Assembly: GCA_016782355.1 (NCBI GenBank)
Contig: JADHYP010000011.1
Location: 1 to 15,033 of the forward strand
Source of the DNA: Candidatus Syntropharchaeum sp.
GTDB lineage: Archaea; Halobacteriota; Syntropharchaeia; Alkanophagales; Methanospirareceae
Direction of reading: 5' to 3'
DNA: 15,033 bases
Below, piece by piece: positions 5,878-12,809 of this stretch (its first letter is position 1; each line of letters starts with the position of its first letter). The position numbers and the translations under genes were made by a program. A model generated the notes under the pieces. The model made no database searches. It saw only the letters and a list, made by a program, of their open reading frames with translations, and was not told the origin of the DNA.

Positions 5878-6369
5878 TTACCCGTTTTCCTCCAATCTAT
5901 TCTTCCCCCTCAAATACACCGTTGCTATTCCAGCTTTCGATAATTTCCTCTTCAAGACCTCATCGTTTGTGAGCACTGCTGCTTTCTTCTTTAACGCTAA
6001 CTCCGCAATCCACTCATCGGTATCAATTTCTTCTTCTTCTCCTCCTCCTCCTTCTTCATGTATCGTTACCTTGCACCTGTGGGGCTCTGCCCCACGGCCC
6101 CGCAAGCCCTGTAAGGGCTTACCGGGCATTTGCCTGGACGCAGAGGCATGCACATACTTGAGCACTAAAGAATAACCAATCTTTGCCGCTCTCTTTTCTT
6201 TGCCTTTCAAATCCGGTCTTTGTTTGAGCTTGTTTAACTCATTCAAAACCTTCTTCGGCACGATTACATGCCCATATCCAAGCATCTCCAGCTCGTAAAA
6301 TATGTCAACGCCAAATTCGCCTGGTATAAGCAGTGCATTCGTGTCCACTATCACTTCCTTTCTTAACAC
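5878..6369 (-). CDS. Fcf1-like PIN-domain nuclease carrying an in-frame repeat insertion
   Basis: The 163-residue protein has a PIN ribonuclease fold. VIVDTNALLIPGEFGVD (7-22) supplies the first metal-binding Asp; VLNELNKL (41-48) supplies the Glu; DTDEWIAELALKKKAAVLTNDEVLKRKL (116-143) supplies the last acidic residues, ending in ATVYLRGKNRLE. Archaeal Fcf1-like proteins are about 125-130 residues; the excess lies at 74-115. Within it residues 80-97 (MPGKPLQGLRGRGAEPHRC region) are encoded by the double-hairpin repeat that also occurs at 7553-7594, followed by a Gly/Glu-rich stretch. Family members act in rRNA or RNA processing; the substrate here is unknown. The start is GTG at 6369, with GTG at 6354 an alternative. 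It sits directly upstream of moeA. Confidence 0.75.
   Translation of the reverse strand: MLRKEVIVDTNALLIPGEFGVDIFYELEMLGYGHVIVPKKVLNELNKLKQRPDLKGKEKRAAKIGYSLVLKYVHASASRQMPGKPLQGLRGRGAEPHRCKVTIHEEGGGGEEEEIDTDEWIAELALKKKAAVLTNDEVLKRKLSKAGIATVYLRGKNRLEENG
6080..6121. repeat. Double-hairpin dispersed repeat, copy 1 (inside the PIN gene)
   Basis: This 42-bp unit contains two adjacent palindromes: GGGGC-TCT-GCCCC and AAGCCC-TGTA-AGGGCTT, joined by CCCCGC. It matches 7553-7594 at 38 of 42 positions. Here it lies in a coding region and is read in frame on the minus strand. REP-like elements of this shape are normally intergenic. Confidence 0.8.
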
Positions 6370-6374
6370 TTTTT

Positions 6375-6390
6375 CTTTATATTATAAAAG
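6375..6390. promoter_or_regulatory. Near-palindromic TATA region between the PIN and kae1 genes
   Basis: CTTTATATTATAAAAG can be read as a TATA box on both strands in the gap between the divergent PIN-moeA and kae1 genes. For kae1 it predicts a transcript start near 6409 and a ~48-nt leader. For the PIN gene it would put the start near 6356, favouring the in-frame GTG at 6354 over that at 6369. Positional inference only. Confidence 0.4.
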
Positions 6391-6432
6391 AAAAACTGTG
6401 CTAAAAAAGAAATAAAGGTTCTTTTGGTAAAG

Positions 6433-6451
6433 CTTTTCTTTTTAAGAAAAG
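6433..6451 (+). promoter_or_regulatory. Hairpin overlapping the kae1 ribosome-binding site
   Basis: CTTTTCTT-TTT-AAGAAAAG forms a perfect 8-bp stem with a 3-nt loop. Its 3' arm runs into the AAAAGG that is the only Shine-Dalgarno-like sequence before the ATG at 6457. It could modulate translation initiation, but the stem is AT-rich and weak. Confidence 0.3.
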
Positions 6452-6456
6452 GTTTT

Positions 6457-7458
6457 ATGACGCTTATCTTAGGACTCGAAGGAACAGCATGGAACCTCAG
6501 CGCTGCGGTGGTCAGCGAAGAGAGGGTGATATACGAAGCAGAATCAACATATAAGCCCTTGCATGGCGGTATCCATCCGAGAGAAGCGGCGCAGCATCAC
6601 TCATCCGAGCTAAAAAGCGTGGTCTCACGAGCTTTAAGAGGCGCAGAAGGAGAAGGCTATTCTTTAGAGGAAATAGATGCAATTGCATTCTCACAGGGTC
6701 CGGGCATGGGTCCGTGCCTCAGAACCGTAGCAACGGCAGCAAGAGCGCTCTCTATTTCTTTAAAAAAACCTCTAATCGGCGTTAATCACTGCATTGCGCA
6801 TATAGAAGTTGGAAGATGGCGATGTGGAACGAAAGACCCGGTGGTGTTATACGTGAGTGGAGCAAACTCGCAGGTATTGGCATACCGCTCCGGCAGGTAT
6901 CGCATCTTAGGAGAAACGCTGGATATAGGAATAGGAAACGCTCTGGACAAGTTCGCTCGCTACCTCGGACTGAGCCATCCAGGGGGTCCGAAGATAGAGG
7001 AGTTGGCTTCTAAAGGCACTAAATATGTTTATATGCCGTATGTGGTGAAGGGAATGGATTTGTCTTTTTCAGGGCTGACCACTGCTGCTAAGGACGCTTT
7101 TGATTCGCATCCGGAAGAAAAGGCGGATATTTGTCATTCCTTTCAGGAGACTGCATTTGCCATGCTCACCGAGGTAACAGAGCGCGCAATGGCACATTGC
7201 TGTAAGGATGATATGTTGTTAGCAGGCGGCGTAGGAGCAAACCGGAGATTACGGCAGATGCTACAAACGATGTGCCGCGACCGGGGAGCACGATTTTACG
7301 TTCCCGAAACTAAATATTTGAAGGATAATGGCGCAATGATTGCTTATCTTGGACTGCTAATGCTCAAAAGCGGTGACACAACGCCGATAGAGAAATCCGA
7401 AGTTAAGCCAAATTACAGACCCGATGACGTTGAAGTCACGTGGAGGGCCGTAGAGTAA
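6457..7458 (+). CDS. kae1: Kae1, tRNA N6-threonylcarbamoyladenosine transferase (KEOPS catalytic subunit)
   Basis: A 333-residue ASKHA-fold protein that transfers threonylcarbamoyl to A37 of ANN-decoding tRNAs within KEOPS (with Bud32, Cgi121, Pcc1). Motifs in order: LGLEGTAWNLSAAVV (5-19, N-terminal ATPase motif), GGIHPREAAQHH (37-48), FSQGPGMGPCLR (78-89), NHCIAHIEVGR (110-120, metal ligands His111 and His115), YVSGANSQV (132-140), GIGNALDKFAR (158-168), LSFSGL (202-207), LAGGVGANRRLR (255-266) and YLKDNGAMIAYLG (287-299, Asp290 as metal ligand). There is no C-terminal Bud32 kinase fusion, unlike in Methanocaldococcus. The ATG at 6457 is chosen because homologues start at the LGLEGTA strand; the 11 extra upstream residues overlap the hairpin leader. 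No other KEOPS gene is nearby. Confidence 0.95.
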   Translation: MTLILGLEGTAWNLSAAVVSEERVIYEAESTYKPLHGGIHPREAAQHHSSELKSVVSRALRGAEGEGYSLEEIDAIAFSQGPGMGPCLRTVATAARALSISLKKPLIGVNHCIAHIEVGRWRCGTKDPVVLYVSGANSQVLAYRSGRYRILGETLDIGIGNALDKFARYLGLSHPGGPKIEELASKGTKYVYMPYVVKGMDLSFSGLTTAAKDAFDSHPEEKADICHSFQETAFAMLTEVTERAMAHCCKDDMLLAGGVGANRRLRQMLQTMCRDRGARFYVPETKYLKDNGAMIAYLGLLMLKSGDTTPIEKSEVKPNYRPDDVEVTWRAVE

Positions 7459-7460
7459 AA

Positions 7461-7611
7461 AACCACGAGATTTCACGAGAGTAACACAAGACCAGAAATC
7501 AGAATTTCTGTTCCCTGACTTCTTCTATCTTCACAATTTCTCGTGGAAATTATGGGGCTCTGCCCCATGTCCCCGCAAGCCCGGAAAGGGCTTATGTGTA
7601 ATCTTGTGGTT
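7461..7611. mobile_element. Inverted-repeat-bounded element carrying repeat copy 2
   Basis: AACCACGAGATT (7461-7472) and AATCTTGTGGTT (7600-7611) are inverted copies matching at 11 of 12 positions and frame a 151-bp noncoding segment. CCACGAGA (from 7463) is also complementary to an internal TCTCGTGG, and AGAAAT-CAG-AATTTCT forms another small hairpin. The 42-bp double-hairpin repeat lies at its right side. No ORF and no clear target duplication are seen. It fills the gap between kae1 and the riboflavin gene, and may alternatively act as a structured terminator region for kae1. Confidence 0.4.
7553..7594. repeat. Double-hairpin dispersed repeat, copy 2 (intergenic)
   Basis: Same two-palindrome unit as 6080-6121: GGGGC-TCT-GCCCC then AAGCCC-GGAA-AGGGCTT, differing at 4 of 42 positions, all in the linker and the second loop. 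The stems are unchanged, which suggests the folded form is what is preserved or mobilised. This copy is intergenic, as expected for such elements. Confidence 0.8.
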
Positions 7612-7628
7612 ATAAAGAGGAAATCAAA

Positions 7629-7644
7629 TACAATTTTTATTGTA
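7629..7644 (+). promoter_or_regulatory. Palindrome over the putative TATA box of the riboflavin gene
   Basis: TACAAT-TTTT-ATTGTA is a perfect 6-4-6 palindrome centred about 33 nt before the ATG at 7670. Its TTTTTATT core could be the TATA box of a nearly leaderless transcript; the TATAAATA at 7653-7660 is too close to the ATG. An operator overlapping the promoter is possible but unproven. Confidence 0.3.
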
Positions 7645-7669
7645 CCCAACAGGTATAAATATAATAAGT

Positions 7670-8356
7670 ATGGAAAGCCCTAAACCTTTTGTCTTTATAA
7701 ATGCCGCAATGAGCGCGGATGGTAAAATATCATCGGTGGAGAGGAAACAGACGATAATAAGCGGCAAGGAAGACTTTGACAGGGTTGATTCACTGAAGGC
7801 AGAATGCGATGCGATAATGGTTGGTGTAGGCACTGTTTTAGCTGATAACCCTTCTTTAACTGTAAAATCGGAAAATAGGCGGGAAAAAAGGAAGAGAGCG
7901 GGAAAAGATGAAAATCCGTTGCGAATAGTGGTGGACAGTAAGGCGAGAACGCCCGTTGATGCAGCGATACTGAACAAAGGCGAAGGTAAACGAATAATTG
8001 CGGTTTCTGAGCAGGCAATTGTAGAGGATGTGGACAGATTAGGGGAAAAAGCGGAGATTATGGTCTGCGGCATGGAAGAAGTGGACTTAAAGCATCTTCT
8101 ATATTTATTATGGCAGCGAGGCGTGAGCAGATTGATGGTGGAGGGTGGTGCAACGCTTAACTGGTCTTTGGTCTCGCAAAAGCTCGTTGACGAAATATAT
8201 ATATACGTTGGCAACATAATAATAGGTGGCGGAGACGCACCGACGCTCGTGGATGGCAAAGGGTTTGTTAAGGACGATGCGATGGTGAAGCTGGCGCTTT
8301 TAAGTGCGGATAAGATGGACGAGGGTGTTTTGCTGAGGTGGCGTGTTCGTAAATAA
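7670..8356 (+). CDS. 2,5-diamino-6-(ribosylamino)-4(3H)-pyrimidinone 5'-phosphate reductase (RIB7 type)
   Basis: The 228-residue protein has the RibD C-terminal (dihydrofolate-reductase-like) fold. In archaea and fungi this enzyme uses NAD(P)H to reduce the ribosyl side chain to ribityl before deamination in riboflavin synthesis. Motifs: INAAMSADGKI (10-20), DAIMVGVGTVLADNPSLTVK (47-66, nucleotide-binding loop), RIVVDS (85-90), VEGGATLNWSLV (157-168, phosphate/substrate loop) and NIIIGGGDAPTLV (182-194). There is no N-terminal deaminase domain, so it is the monofunctional archaeal type. Length is normal. The ATG at 7670 is chosen over the open frame at 7640 because homology starts just after it. 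A small zinc-ribbon gene follows after 21 nt, with its own Shine-Dalgarno sequence, so they are probably co-transcribed. Confidence 0.92.
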   Translation: MESPKPFVFINAAMSADGKISSVERKQTIISGKEDFDRVDSLKAECDAIMVGVGTVLADNPSLTVKSENRREKRKRAGKDENPLRIVVDSKARTPVDAAILNKGEGKRIIAVSEQAIVEDVDRLGEKAEIMVCGMEEVDLKHLLYLLWQRGVSRLMVEGGATLNWSLVSQKLVDEIYIYVGNIIIGGGDAPTLVDGKGFVKDDAMVKLALLSADKMDEGVLLRWRVRK

Positions 8357-8377
8357 ATGAGAAGGTGATGGTAAAAT

Positions 8378-8638
8378 ATGAAACCGCCTGTCGAGATAAA
8401 AGACATAAAGGATTTTGCTTACCTCACGAGCAGGAAATTGAAGAACGAGAACGGGGAAGAGAAAGGCGCGGTATTTTTATGGAGGAGAAAAGGCGAGGAA
8501 GAATTTAATTACAAGCTGAAGTGCCCGTACTGCGAAGAAGAGCAGGAATCAAGCGTTGTTTTCAATAAAAGACCTTACAGGGTACGGTGCAGTAACTGCG
8601 GGAAGAGTATTCTGGTAGAGAAGCTTTCTTCAAAGTAA
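8378..8638 (+). CDS. Small zinc-ribbon protein of unknown function
   Basis: An 86-residue protein ending in a four-cysteine zinc ribbon: CPYC (49-52) and CSNC (71-74) with 18 residues between, the second knuckle followed by GKSILVEKL. The N-terminal half is charged (IKDIKDFAYLTSRKLKNENG) and contains a beta-hairpin-like AVFLWRRKGEEEFNYKLK segment. Such modules bind zinc and often nucleic acid or a protein partner. AAGGTGATG precedes the ATG by 6 nt. It lies 21 nt after the riboflavin reductase, so it is likely in that operon, but nothing in the sequence links it to flavin synthesis. I do not recognise a named family. Confidence 0.75.
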   Translation: MKPPVEIKDIKDFAYLTSRKLKNENGEEKGAVFLWRRKGEEEFNYKLKCPYCEEEQESSVVFNKRPYRVRCSNCGKSILVEKLSSK

Positions 8639-8717
8639 AAACGAGAGATCAAAAGAGGCAATAACAAAAATAAAGTGGGAAGCTGAGAAGTTGGTGCCTT
8701 GTATTTGATTTATTTTC

Positions 8718-8996
8718 TTATTTTAAGGAGTTCAACAACTCCTCGGCCTTCTTCACATCCTCCACTCTCCCCTGTGCCTCAAACAATCTCTTTGAAGTCT
8801 CTAATTCCTTCTTTGCTTCTTCTGTTTTTTCTAATCTTGAATACAGTATACCCAAATTCCCGTGTGCCTCCCCATAATCTGGATTTATCCTTATCGTTTC
8901 TCTGTATTCTCTTTCTGCTTCTTCAAATCGTTTTAAATTCTTAAGCAAATTCCCAAGGTTGTAGTGAGCCTGTGCAAAATCAAGATTTATCCTCAT
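8718..8996 (-). CDS. TPR-repeat protein, N-terminally truncated remnant
   Basis: Ninety-two residues, almost entirely tetratricopeptide repeats: FAQAHYNLGNLLKNLKRFEE and its helix B ending in INPDYGE, then AHGNLGILYSRLEKTEEAKK, then a capping helix. TPRs are protein-interaction scaffolds. Just before the putative ATG the same frame reads YRET, so the ORF begins inside a repeat unit: the codons around 8997-9011 duplicate those of the next repeat near 8908-8922. The upstream sequence then switches abruptly to the end of another gene, in a different frame. The gene thus seems to have lost its 5' part. Its first 17 nt overlap the upstream ORF, so a short protein could still be made by reinitiation. 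Confidence 0.65.
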   Translation of the reverse strand: MRINLDFAQAHYNLGNLLKNLKRFEEAEREYRETIRINPDYGEAHGNLGILYSRLEKTEEAKKELETSKRLFEAQGRVEDVKKAEELLNSLK

Positions 8997-9672
8997 CGTT
9001 TCTCTGTATTAACTCGTCTCGATCTTTTGAACTCGTCATGTCAATTTGACTATAAATCATCGAAGGTTTAGCCACGAAACCCTTTTCTTTCCCCTTCTCT
9101 AATATGTAGGCTGCAATTAACAGAAGCACGCCGTAATAAGTTACAACTGTAAACATTTCTTCTAATTTCTTCATCGCCTCATCAATCTTCTTCTCTTCTA
9201 TCTTTCCTTTTTTGATCAATGCGTGAATTACGCCAGGTGCAGCCTCGATAAATCGCTCTTCCGGGTCTTCGATATCACGATATATTGAGGTCCGTGAGCG
9301 TTTCTCTATTTCTTCTTGAATGTAAGGGATATTTGCATCCACTTGCGAAATGATGTTTAAATCTTCGAGAATCTCTATCGCCTTTTTAGCTGGGACAAGA
9401 GGGCTGTGTCGCTGTATCATACCATTTCTCGTAGCATCTTTTTCTGAAGCGGATTTAATTACTGCTACATCGGACATCAACGTATTAATATTTTCCGCTA
9501 ACTTATCAAACCTATCGTCCACACTATTTCTCCAATCGTCAATACTGTTTTTCCATTGATCCAATCCACCTTTCCAATTAGCAAGTTTCCATATACCTCC
9601 AATTAAAGCGATACCTATGGCTATTGCACCACCAATCCAAACTTCCCAACCAACTCCAAAAGGTGGACTCAT
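8980..9672 (-). CDS. Membrane-anchored coiled-coil protein of unknown function
   Basis: A 230-residue protein. Residues 11-30 (WIGGAIAIGIALIGGIW) form a single N-terminal membrane helix. It is followed by a predicted coiled coil (about 38-75; DDWRNSVDDRFDKLAENINT), a cytoplasmic-looking helical region with an EDPEERFIEAAPGVIHALIKKGKIEE segment, and a second hydrophobic helix near 177-191 (YYGVLLLIAAYIL). No enzyme motif is visible and I do not recognise the family. The last residues (ELIQRNDEDKS) are encoded by DNA that belongs to a TPR repeat read in another frame, so the native C-terminus has probably been replaced at a junction near 9012. Confidence 0.6.
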   Translation of the reverse strand: MSPPFGVGWEVWIGGAIAIGIALIGGIWKLANWKGGLDQWKNSIDDWRNSVDDRFDKLAENINTLMSDVAVIKSASEKDATRNGMIQRHSPLVPAKKAIEILEDLNIISQVDANIPYIQEEIEKRSRTSIYRDIEDPEERFIEAAPGVIHALIKKGKIEEKKIDEAMKKLEEMFTVVTYYGVLLLIAAYILEKGKEKGFVAKPSMIYSQIDMTSSKDRDELIQRNDEDKS

Positions 9673-9879
9673 AAAAGATGATTAAACATAGCTATTAAAA
9701 AACATTTTTCATTTTTTGTTTATAGATGAGTTAATTGTGCAAACATTTAGCCTTCACAAATCCTCCCCAATATCTCCTTCACCGCAACAACCACTATGGA
9801 AGAAATATACAAAATAATGGAAGAGAAGGATAAGGCGCAAATGACGTTATGACCGAGGTAAAAAAATTTTGTTTGATGT
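9673..9879. other. Gap with gene scraps, no intact gene
   Basis: On the plus strand 9796-9852 encodes an 18-residue peptide (MEEIYKIMEEKDKAQMTL) that looks like the start of a gene but stops at once. On the minus strand a frame ending at a TAA (9747-9749) reads VVVAVKEILGRICEG, which resembles the C-terminus of a protein. Neither can be named. They may be debris of the sensor gene to the right. The rest is AT-rich promoter-like sequence upstream of the minus-strand membrane protein. Confidence 0.3.
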
Positions 9880-10626
9880 TTAGGTTAGTTCGTGACTCCA
9901 TGGTTTCGGAAGTATAGAAATCAGGTCTGGTAAGAATTCAGCAATGTCCCTGCATTTTCGCTCAGTTATTTCCAACACCTCCTCCACCTGCTTGCGCTCG
10001 GTGATGTCTCGTGCAACTGCCAGAATTCCGGTGGGCTCTCCATCATCGCCTTTCAATAAAGTAAAGTACATATATGTGGGAAAAGGTGTTCCGTCTTTTC
10101 TTACATGCCCTATTTCACCCATCCATGAACCCTCTGTTTTTATCTGATTAATACACCTCCCGTATTCATCCATCTGTTCCTCGGTATGTAAATCCCCAAC
10201 TTTCATTCCAATCATTTCTTCAGACGAATAACCGTGCATCATGGCAAACGCATCGTTCACATACGTTAGATTTAGTTCTATGTCGCCTACCGCTATGCCG
10301 TCAATCGACTGTTCAACAGCAGAACTTAATTTTCTTATTTCCTTCTCTACCCGCTTGCGCTCCGTGATGTCCCGGTGGCTCGCCGTATGTGCAATAATTT
10401 CCCCTTTATCATCCAGTACTGTTGAGGCGGATATTGCCATTGGAAAAAGTTCACCATTTTTTCTCTTGCCAACCAACTCTCCTACCCAACCGCCTTTCAT
10501 CGTTGCTTTAAGTGCCTCTTCTAATTCCGGTATCTGATCCTCGGGGTAGATGAAAGCAATCTCTTTCCCTATTAACTCCTCTTTTGAATAGCCAAACATT
10601 CTAACAAATGCTTCATTTATAATCAA
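9880..10626 (-). pseudogene. PAS-domain sensor fragment (3' part of a broken multi-PAS protein)
   Basis: The 248-residue frame (TTG start) begins in the middle of a PAS domain: INEAFVRMFGYSKEELIG, with the preceding strand missing. That partial PAS ends at ASHRDITERKRVEKEI (83-97). A complete PAS follows (about 98-212): LSSAVEQSIDGIAV, YVNDAFAMMHGYSSEEMIG and LAVARDITERKQVEE. Then comes the opening of a third unit (RDIAEFLPDLI), which breaks off at SILPKPWSHELT. PAS domains sense redox, oxygen or ligands, usually through heme or flavin; no binding residue can be assigned. No histidine kinase, GAF or effector domain is present. The 14-nt overlap with the upstream PAS frame and the mid-domain start indicate a deletion plus frameshift in one longer gene. 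Confidence 0.65.
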
Positions 10627-11317
10627 ACATTCTTCCTCTAACTTCGATATTCATTGGACTCCCATCCTTACGGACATCTACTGATTCAGCGTGAAATTCA
10701 CCTGTCGTCTGAACGGCTCGCAGGAATTGTTCAAAAAGAGGATAATAATCTGGGTGTACTACCTCCTTGCCTGAGAGTTTCATAAACTCCTCATAGGAAT
10801 AACCATACGTTTTACACGCTTGAGGATTTACCTCTACAACGTTGCCGCGGGAATCGCAGATAAGAAATGAATCCATCGCAGCATTAAAGATGGCGCGATA
10901 TTGTTTCTCACGCTCCCGTAGTGCCTCCCCCGCCGGTTTGCGCTCGGTGATGTCCCTAACTGCAAAAATACGTCCTCCTGGTTTGCCCTCACTGTCTCTC
11001 AGTAGCGTCACATTAACCAGAACGGGGAATTCACTTCCAGCTTTCCTAAGCCCGATGAGTTCCAAATTCCTCACTGCACCCATTTCCAAAGTTTTCTTTC
11101 TTTCATCCCCGAGTTTTGGTAAAGAACGCATAGCAATGAATTCCGAAACGGGTTTTCCAATCAAATCTTCTTTTTTATAGCCCCAAGCCTCTACTGCATT
11201 GTTGATTTGGGTTATTCTGCCTTCCATATCAGAAGTTCCAACAACATCCAACATGCCCTCCATAATATCTTCTATTATCGAAATACTCAGCAGCGTCTTT
11301 AGCTCTTGATTTGTCAT
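10613..11317 (-). pseudogene. PAS-domain sensor fragment (5' part of a broken multi-PAS protein)
   Basis: From the ATG at 11317 (GGTG eight nt upstream) the 234-residue frame has one complete PAS domain: MLDVVGTSDMEGRITQINNA, GYKKEDLIGKPVSEF and ending in IFAVRDITERK (117-127). A linker helix (EALREREKQYRAIFNAAMDS) leads into a second PAS (VVEVNPQACKTYGYSYEEFM, VDVRKDGSPMNIEVRGRMFD) that stops at FDYK, where family members continue for about 20 more residues to another DITER. The next frame starts 14 nt earlier and contains the rest of a different PAS. The frame stays open upstream to 11449, but those residues are not PAS-like. Without a kinase domain this is best seen as the front half of a decayed sensor histidine kinase or PAS receptor. 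Confidence 0.65.
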
Positions 11318-11511
11318 TTGGTGTACACCGTTGTATATTTTAGATTTCACTCCTTCATAATTATTACGTTCATTTAAATTTTTCGTTTTTTTTAACCATT
11401 CCATTTCTGAGATGCTGAAATATCCTATAACCACTCTTAATTTTATCATTTTTTAAAAAATCGTAATAAACAAAAGAAATAATTATAAAAGAAGAATGTA
11501 AAGGATGTGAT

Positions 11512-12162
11512 ATGAACATGAAAAAATACAGATGCACGGTTTGTGACTACATCTATGACCCGGAAGAAGGAGACCCGGATGGTGGGATAGAACCCGGAAC
11601 GCCATTTGAAGAGATACCGGATGATTGGGTGTGTCCCGTATGCGGTGCAAGCAAGGAAGAATTTGAGGAGTTTGTTACATACACGGAAGTAGAGACGTTG
11701 AAGAAGGAACTGGAAGAGGAGACCAGGTTAGCAGAGGAGTATTTATCACAGCTAAAATATCTCCAGGCGGACTTCGAGAACTACAAAAAGATGGTTGCCC
11801 GCGAGCGGGAAATGTACGAGATGTGCGCAACGGAAGAGCTGATAAAGGGTCTATTGCCGATTATTGATAATCTTGGGATTGCCATTGCATCGACGAACCT
11901 GGGTAATGACATAACGTCATTTGTTGAAGGAATTGAGTTGATCTATAAGGATTTGATGGCGGTGCTTGGCAAAGAAGGTTTGGAGCAAATAAAAGCAGTT
12001 GGCGAGAAGTTCGACCCCTATAAACACGAAGTGATAATGACGGTAATTGATGACGGTCTTCCGGAGGATACAATTCTGGAAGAGCTTGAGAAAGGCTATA
12101 TGCTGGGCTCGAAAGTGATAAGAACGTCGAAAGTTAAAGTTTCTAAAATTAAACAACTTTAG
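11512..12162 (+). CDS. grpE: Rubredoxin-GrpE fusion protein
   Basis: The 216-residue protein joins two normally separate proteins. Residues 4-54 are a complete rubredoxin: [20 protein letters not shown], then [17 protein letters not shown], with iron ligands Cys8, Cys11, Cys41 and Cys44. Residues 58-216 are GrpE, the nucleotide-exchange factor of the Hsp70 DnaK: a long coiled coil ([35 protein letters not shown]), the four-helix region ([16 protein letters not shown]) and the beta domain with [13 protein letters not shown] and [24 protein letters not shown]. Both halves look intact. No dnaK or dnaJ adjoins it. GGATGTGAT precedes the first ATG; an ATTATAAA element lies about 26 nt upstream. 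A redox-sensing exchange factor is an inference from the fusion. Confidence 0.92.
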   Translation: MNMKKYRCTVCDYIYDPEEGDPDGGIEPGTPFEEIPDDWVCPVCGASKEEFEEFVTYTEVETLKKELEEETRLAEEYLSQLKYLQADFENYKKMVAREREMYEMCATEELIKGLLPIIDNLGIAIASTNLGNDITSFVEGIELIYKDLMAVLGKEGLEQIKAVGEKFDPYKHEVIMTVIDDGLPEDTILEELEKGYMLGSKVIRTSKVKVSKIKQL

Positions 12163-12238
12163 GAAAAAGGTTGCAGCGGTGCAAAAAGATATATGCCGCC
12201 CACAAAGAGGGGTGAAAAAACGAAAGGAGGTGAAAACT

Positions 12239-12382
12239 ATGACTATAGATCCAGTATGTAAAATAGAGGTAGACGAAAAGACGGCGAAGTTTAAGAGTGA
12301 GTATAAAGGAGAAACATATTATTTCTGTGCGCCGGGATGCAAAAAAGCATTTGAGGAGAAACCTGATGGATACGTTGGCTAA
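12239..12382 (+). CDS. YHS-domain metal-binding protein
   Basis: A 47-residue protein made of a single YHS (TRASH-like) domain: IDPVCKIEVDEKTAKF, then YKGETYYFCAPGCKKAFEEK. Cys7, Cys30 and Cys34 are placed as in the metal-binding knuckle of domains found in copper ATPases and metal sensors. It is probably a soluble metal-binding or metallochaperone-like protein; the metal is unknown. The start at 12239 is fixed by AAAGGAGGTGA seven nt upstream and by the family's usual DPVC opening; the 20 extra upstream codons are not conserved-looking. It follows the rubredoxin-GrpE gene after 76 nt and could share its transcript. Confidence 0.85.
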   Translation: MTIDPVCKIEVDEKTAKFKSEYKGETYYFCAPGCKKAFEEKPDGYVG

Positions 12383-12557
12383 ACACAAGAACAGGGATGT
12401 TGTGAGCACAAAATGATATTTTGCGGTTGCTTCGCAATGCTCTACTGACCATACAATAAAATCAAATAACAACTCCCGCGGGGATTAAACGACATAGGAA
12501 AAAATCAAAAAAAACTTTATACTCTGAGAAGTAAGGTATTAAGCAGAGGTTTTGACG
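12383..12557. promoter_or_regulatory. Intergenic gap with the tusA promoter
   Basis: No gene or convincing terminator is seen in this 175-nt gap. ACTTTATACT (12514-12523) is a TATA box about 40 nt upstream of the tusA ATG, with AGAGGT between them as a Shine-Dalgarno sequence. TGCG and CGCA segments near 12422-12437 could form a small hairpin. The promoter suggests that tusA starts a new unit separate from the YHS gene. Confidence 0.4.
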
Positions 12558-12800
12558 ATGGGTTCGGATATTATCCCCGATGCAGAACTGGATTGTGTGG
12601 GTCTCTACTGCCCGATGCCAATTGCCATGACGAAGGAGGAAATAGAAAAGCTCGAGGTGGGACAGGTGTTGAAGGTAGAGGCGGACGACCCCGCGGCGGA
12701 AGAGGACATAAAACGATGGGCTAAGAGGACCGGTCACGAGCTTCTGAAGTTTGAAAAAGAGGGGACATTATTAACCTTCTTTTTAAGAAGGATGAAATAA
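12558..12800 (+). CDS. tusA: TusA/SirA-family sulfur carrier
   Basis: An 80-residue protein of the TusA family, two-layer alpha/beta carriers that hold a persulfide on a conserved cysteine and pass it to partners in tRNA thiolation, molybdenum cofactor or sulfur metabolism. DAELDCVGLYCPMPIAMTKE contains the CPxP signature (Cys18 as persulfide site) at the start of the first helix; residues 33-44 (EVGQVLKVEADD) and the C-terminal strand (LTFFLRRMK) complete the fold. An ATG at 12558 is preferred over the TTG two codons earlier. The cluster order tusA, broken DsrE-like gene, iscS, iscU suggests a sulfur-delivery role toward Fe-S assembly; this is inferred. Family assignment is secure, the partner is not. 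Confidence 0.88.
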   Translation: MGSDIIPDAELDCVGLYCPMPIAMTKEEIEKLEVGQVLKVEADDPAAEEDIKRWAKRTGHELLKFEKEGTLLTFFLRRMK

Positions 12801-12809
12801 GGAGGATGC

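Noticed and set aside
7624..8406. Long minus-strand ORF of 260 residues opposite the riboflavin reductase
   Set aside because: It is serine-rich shadow coding opposite a well-supported enzyme; no motif is seen.
8699..8944. Plus-strand 81-residue hydrophobic ORF
   Set aside because: It is the complement of the TPR coding sequence; its Ser/Pro/Leu-rich composition is typical of antisense shadow.
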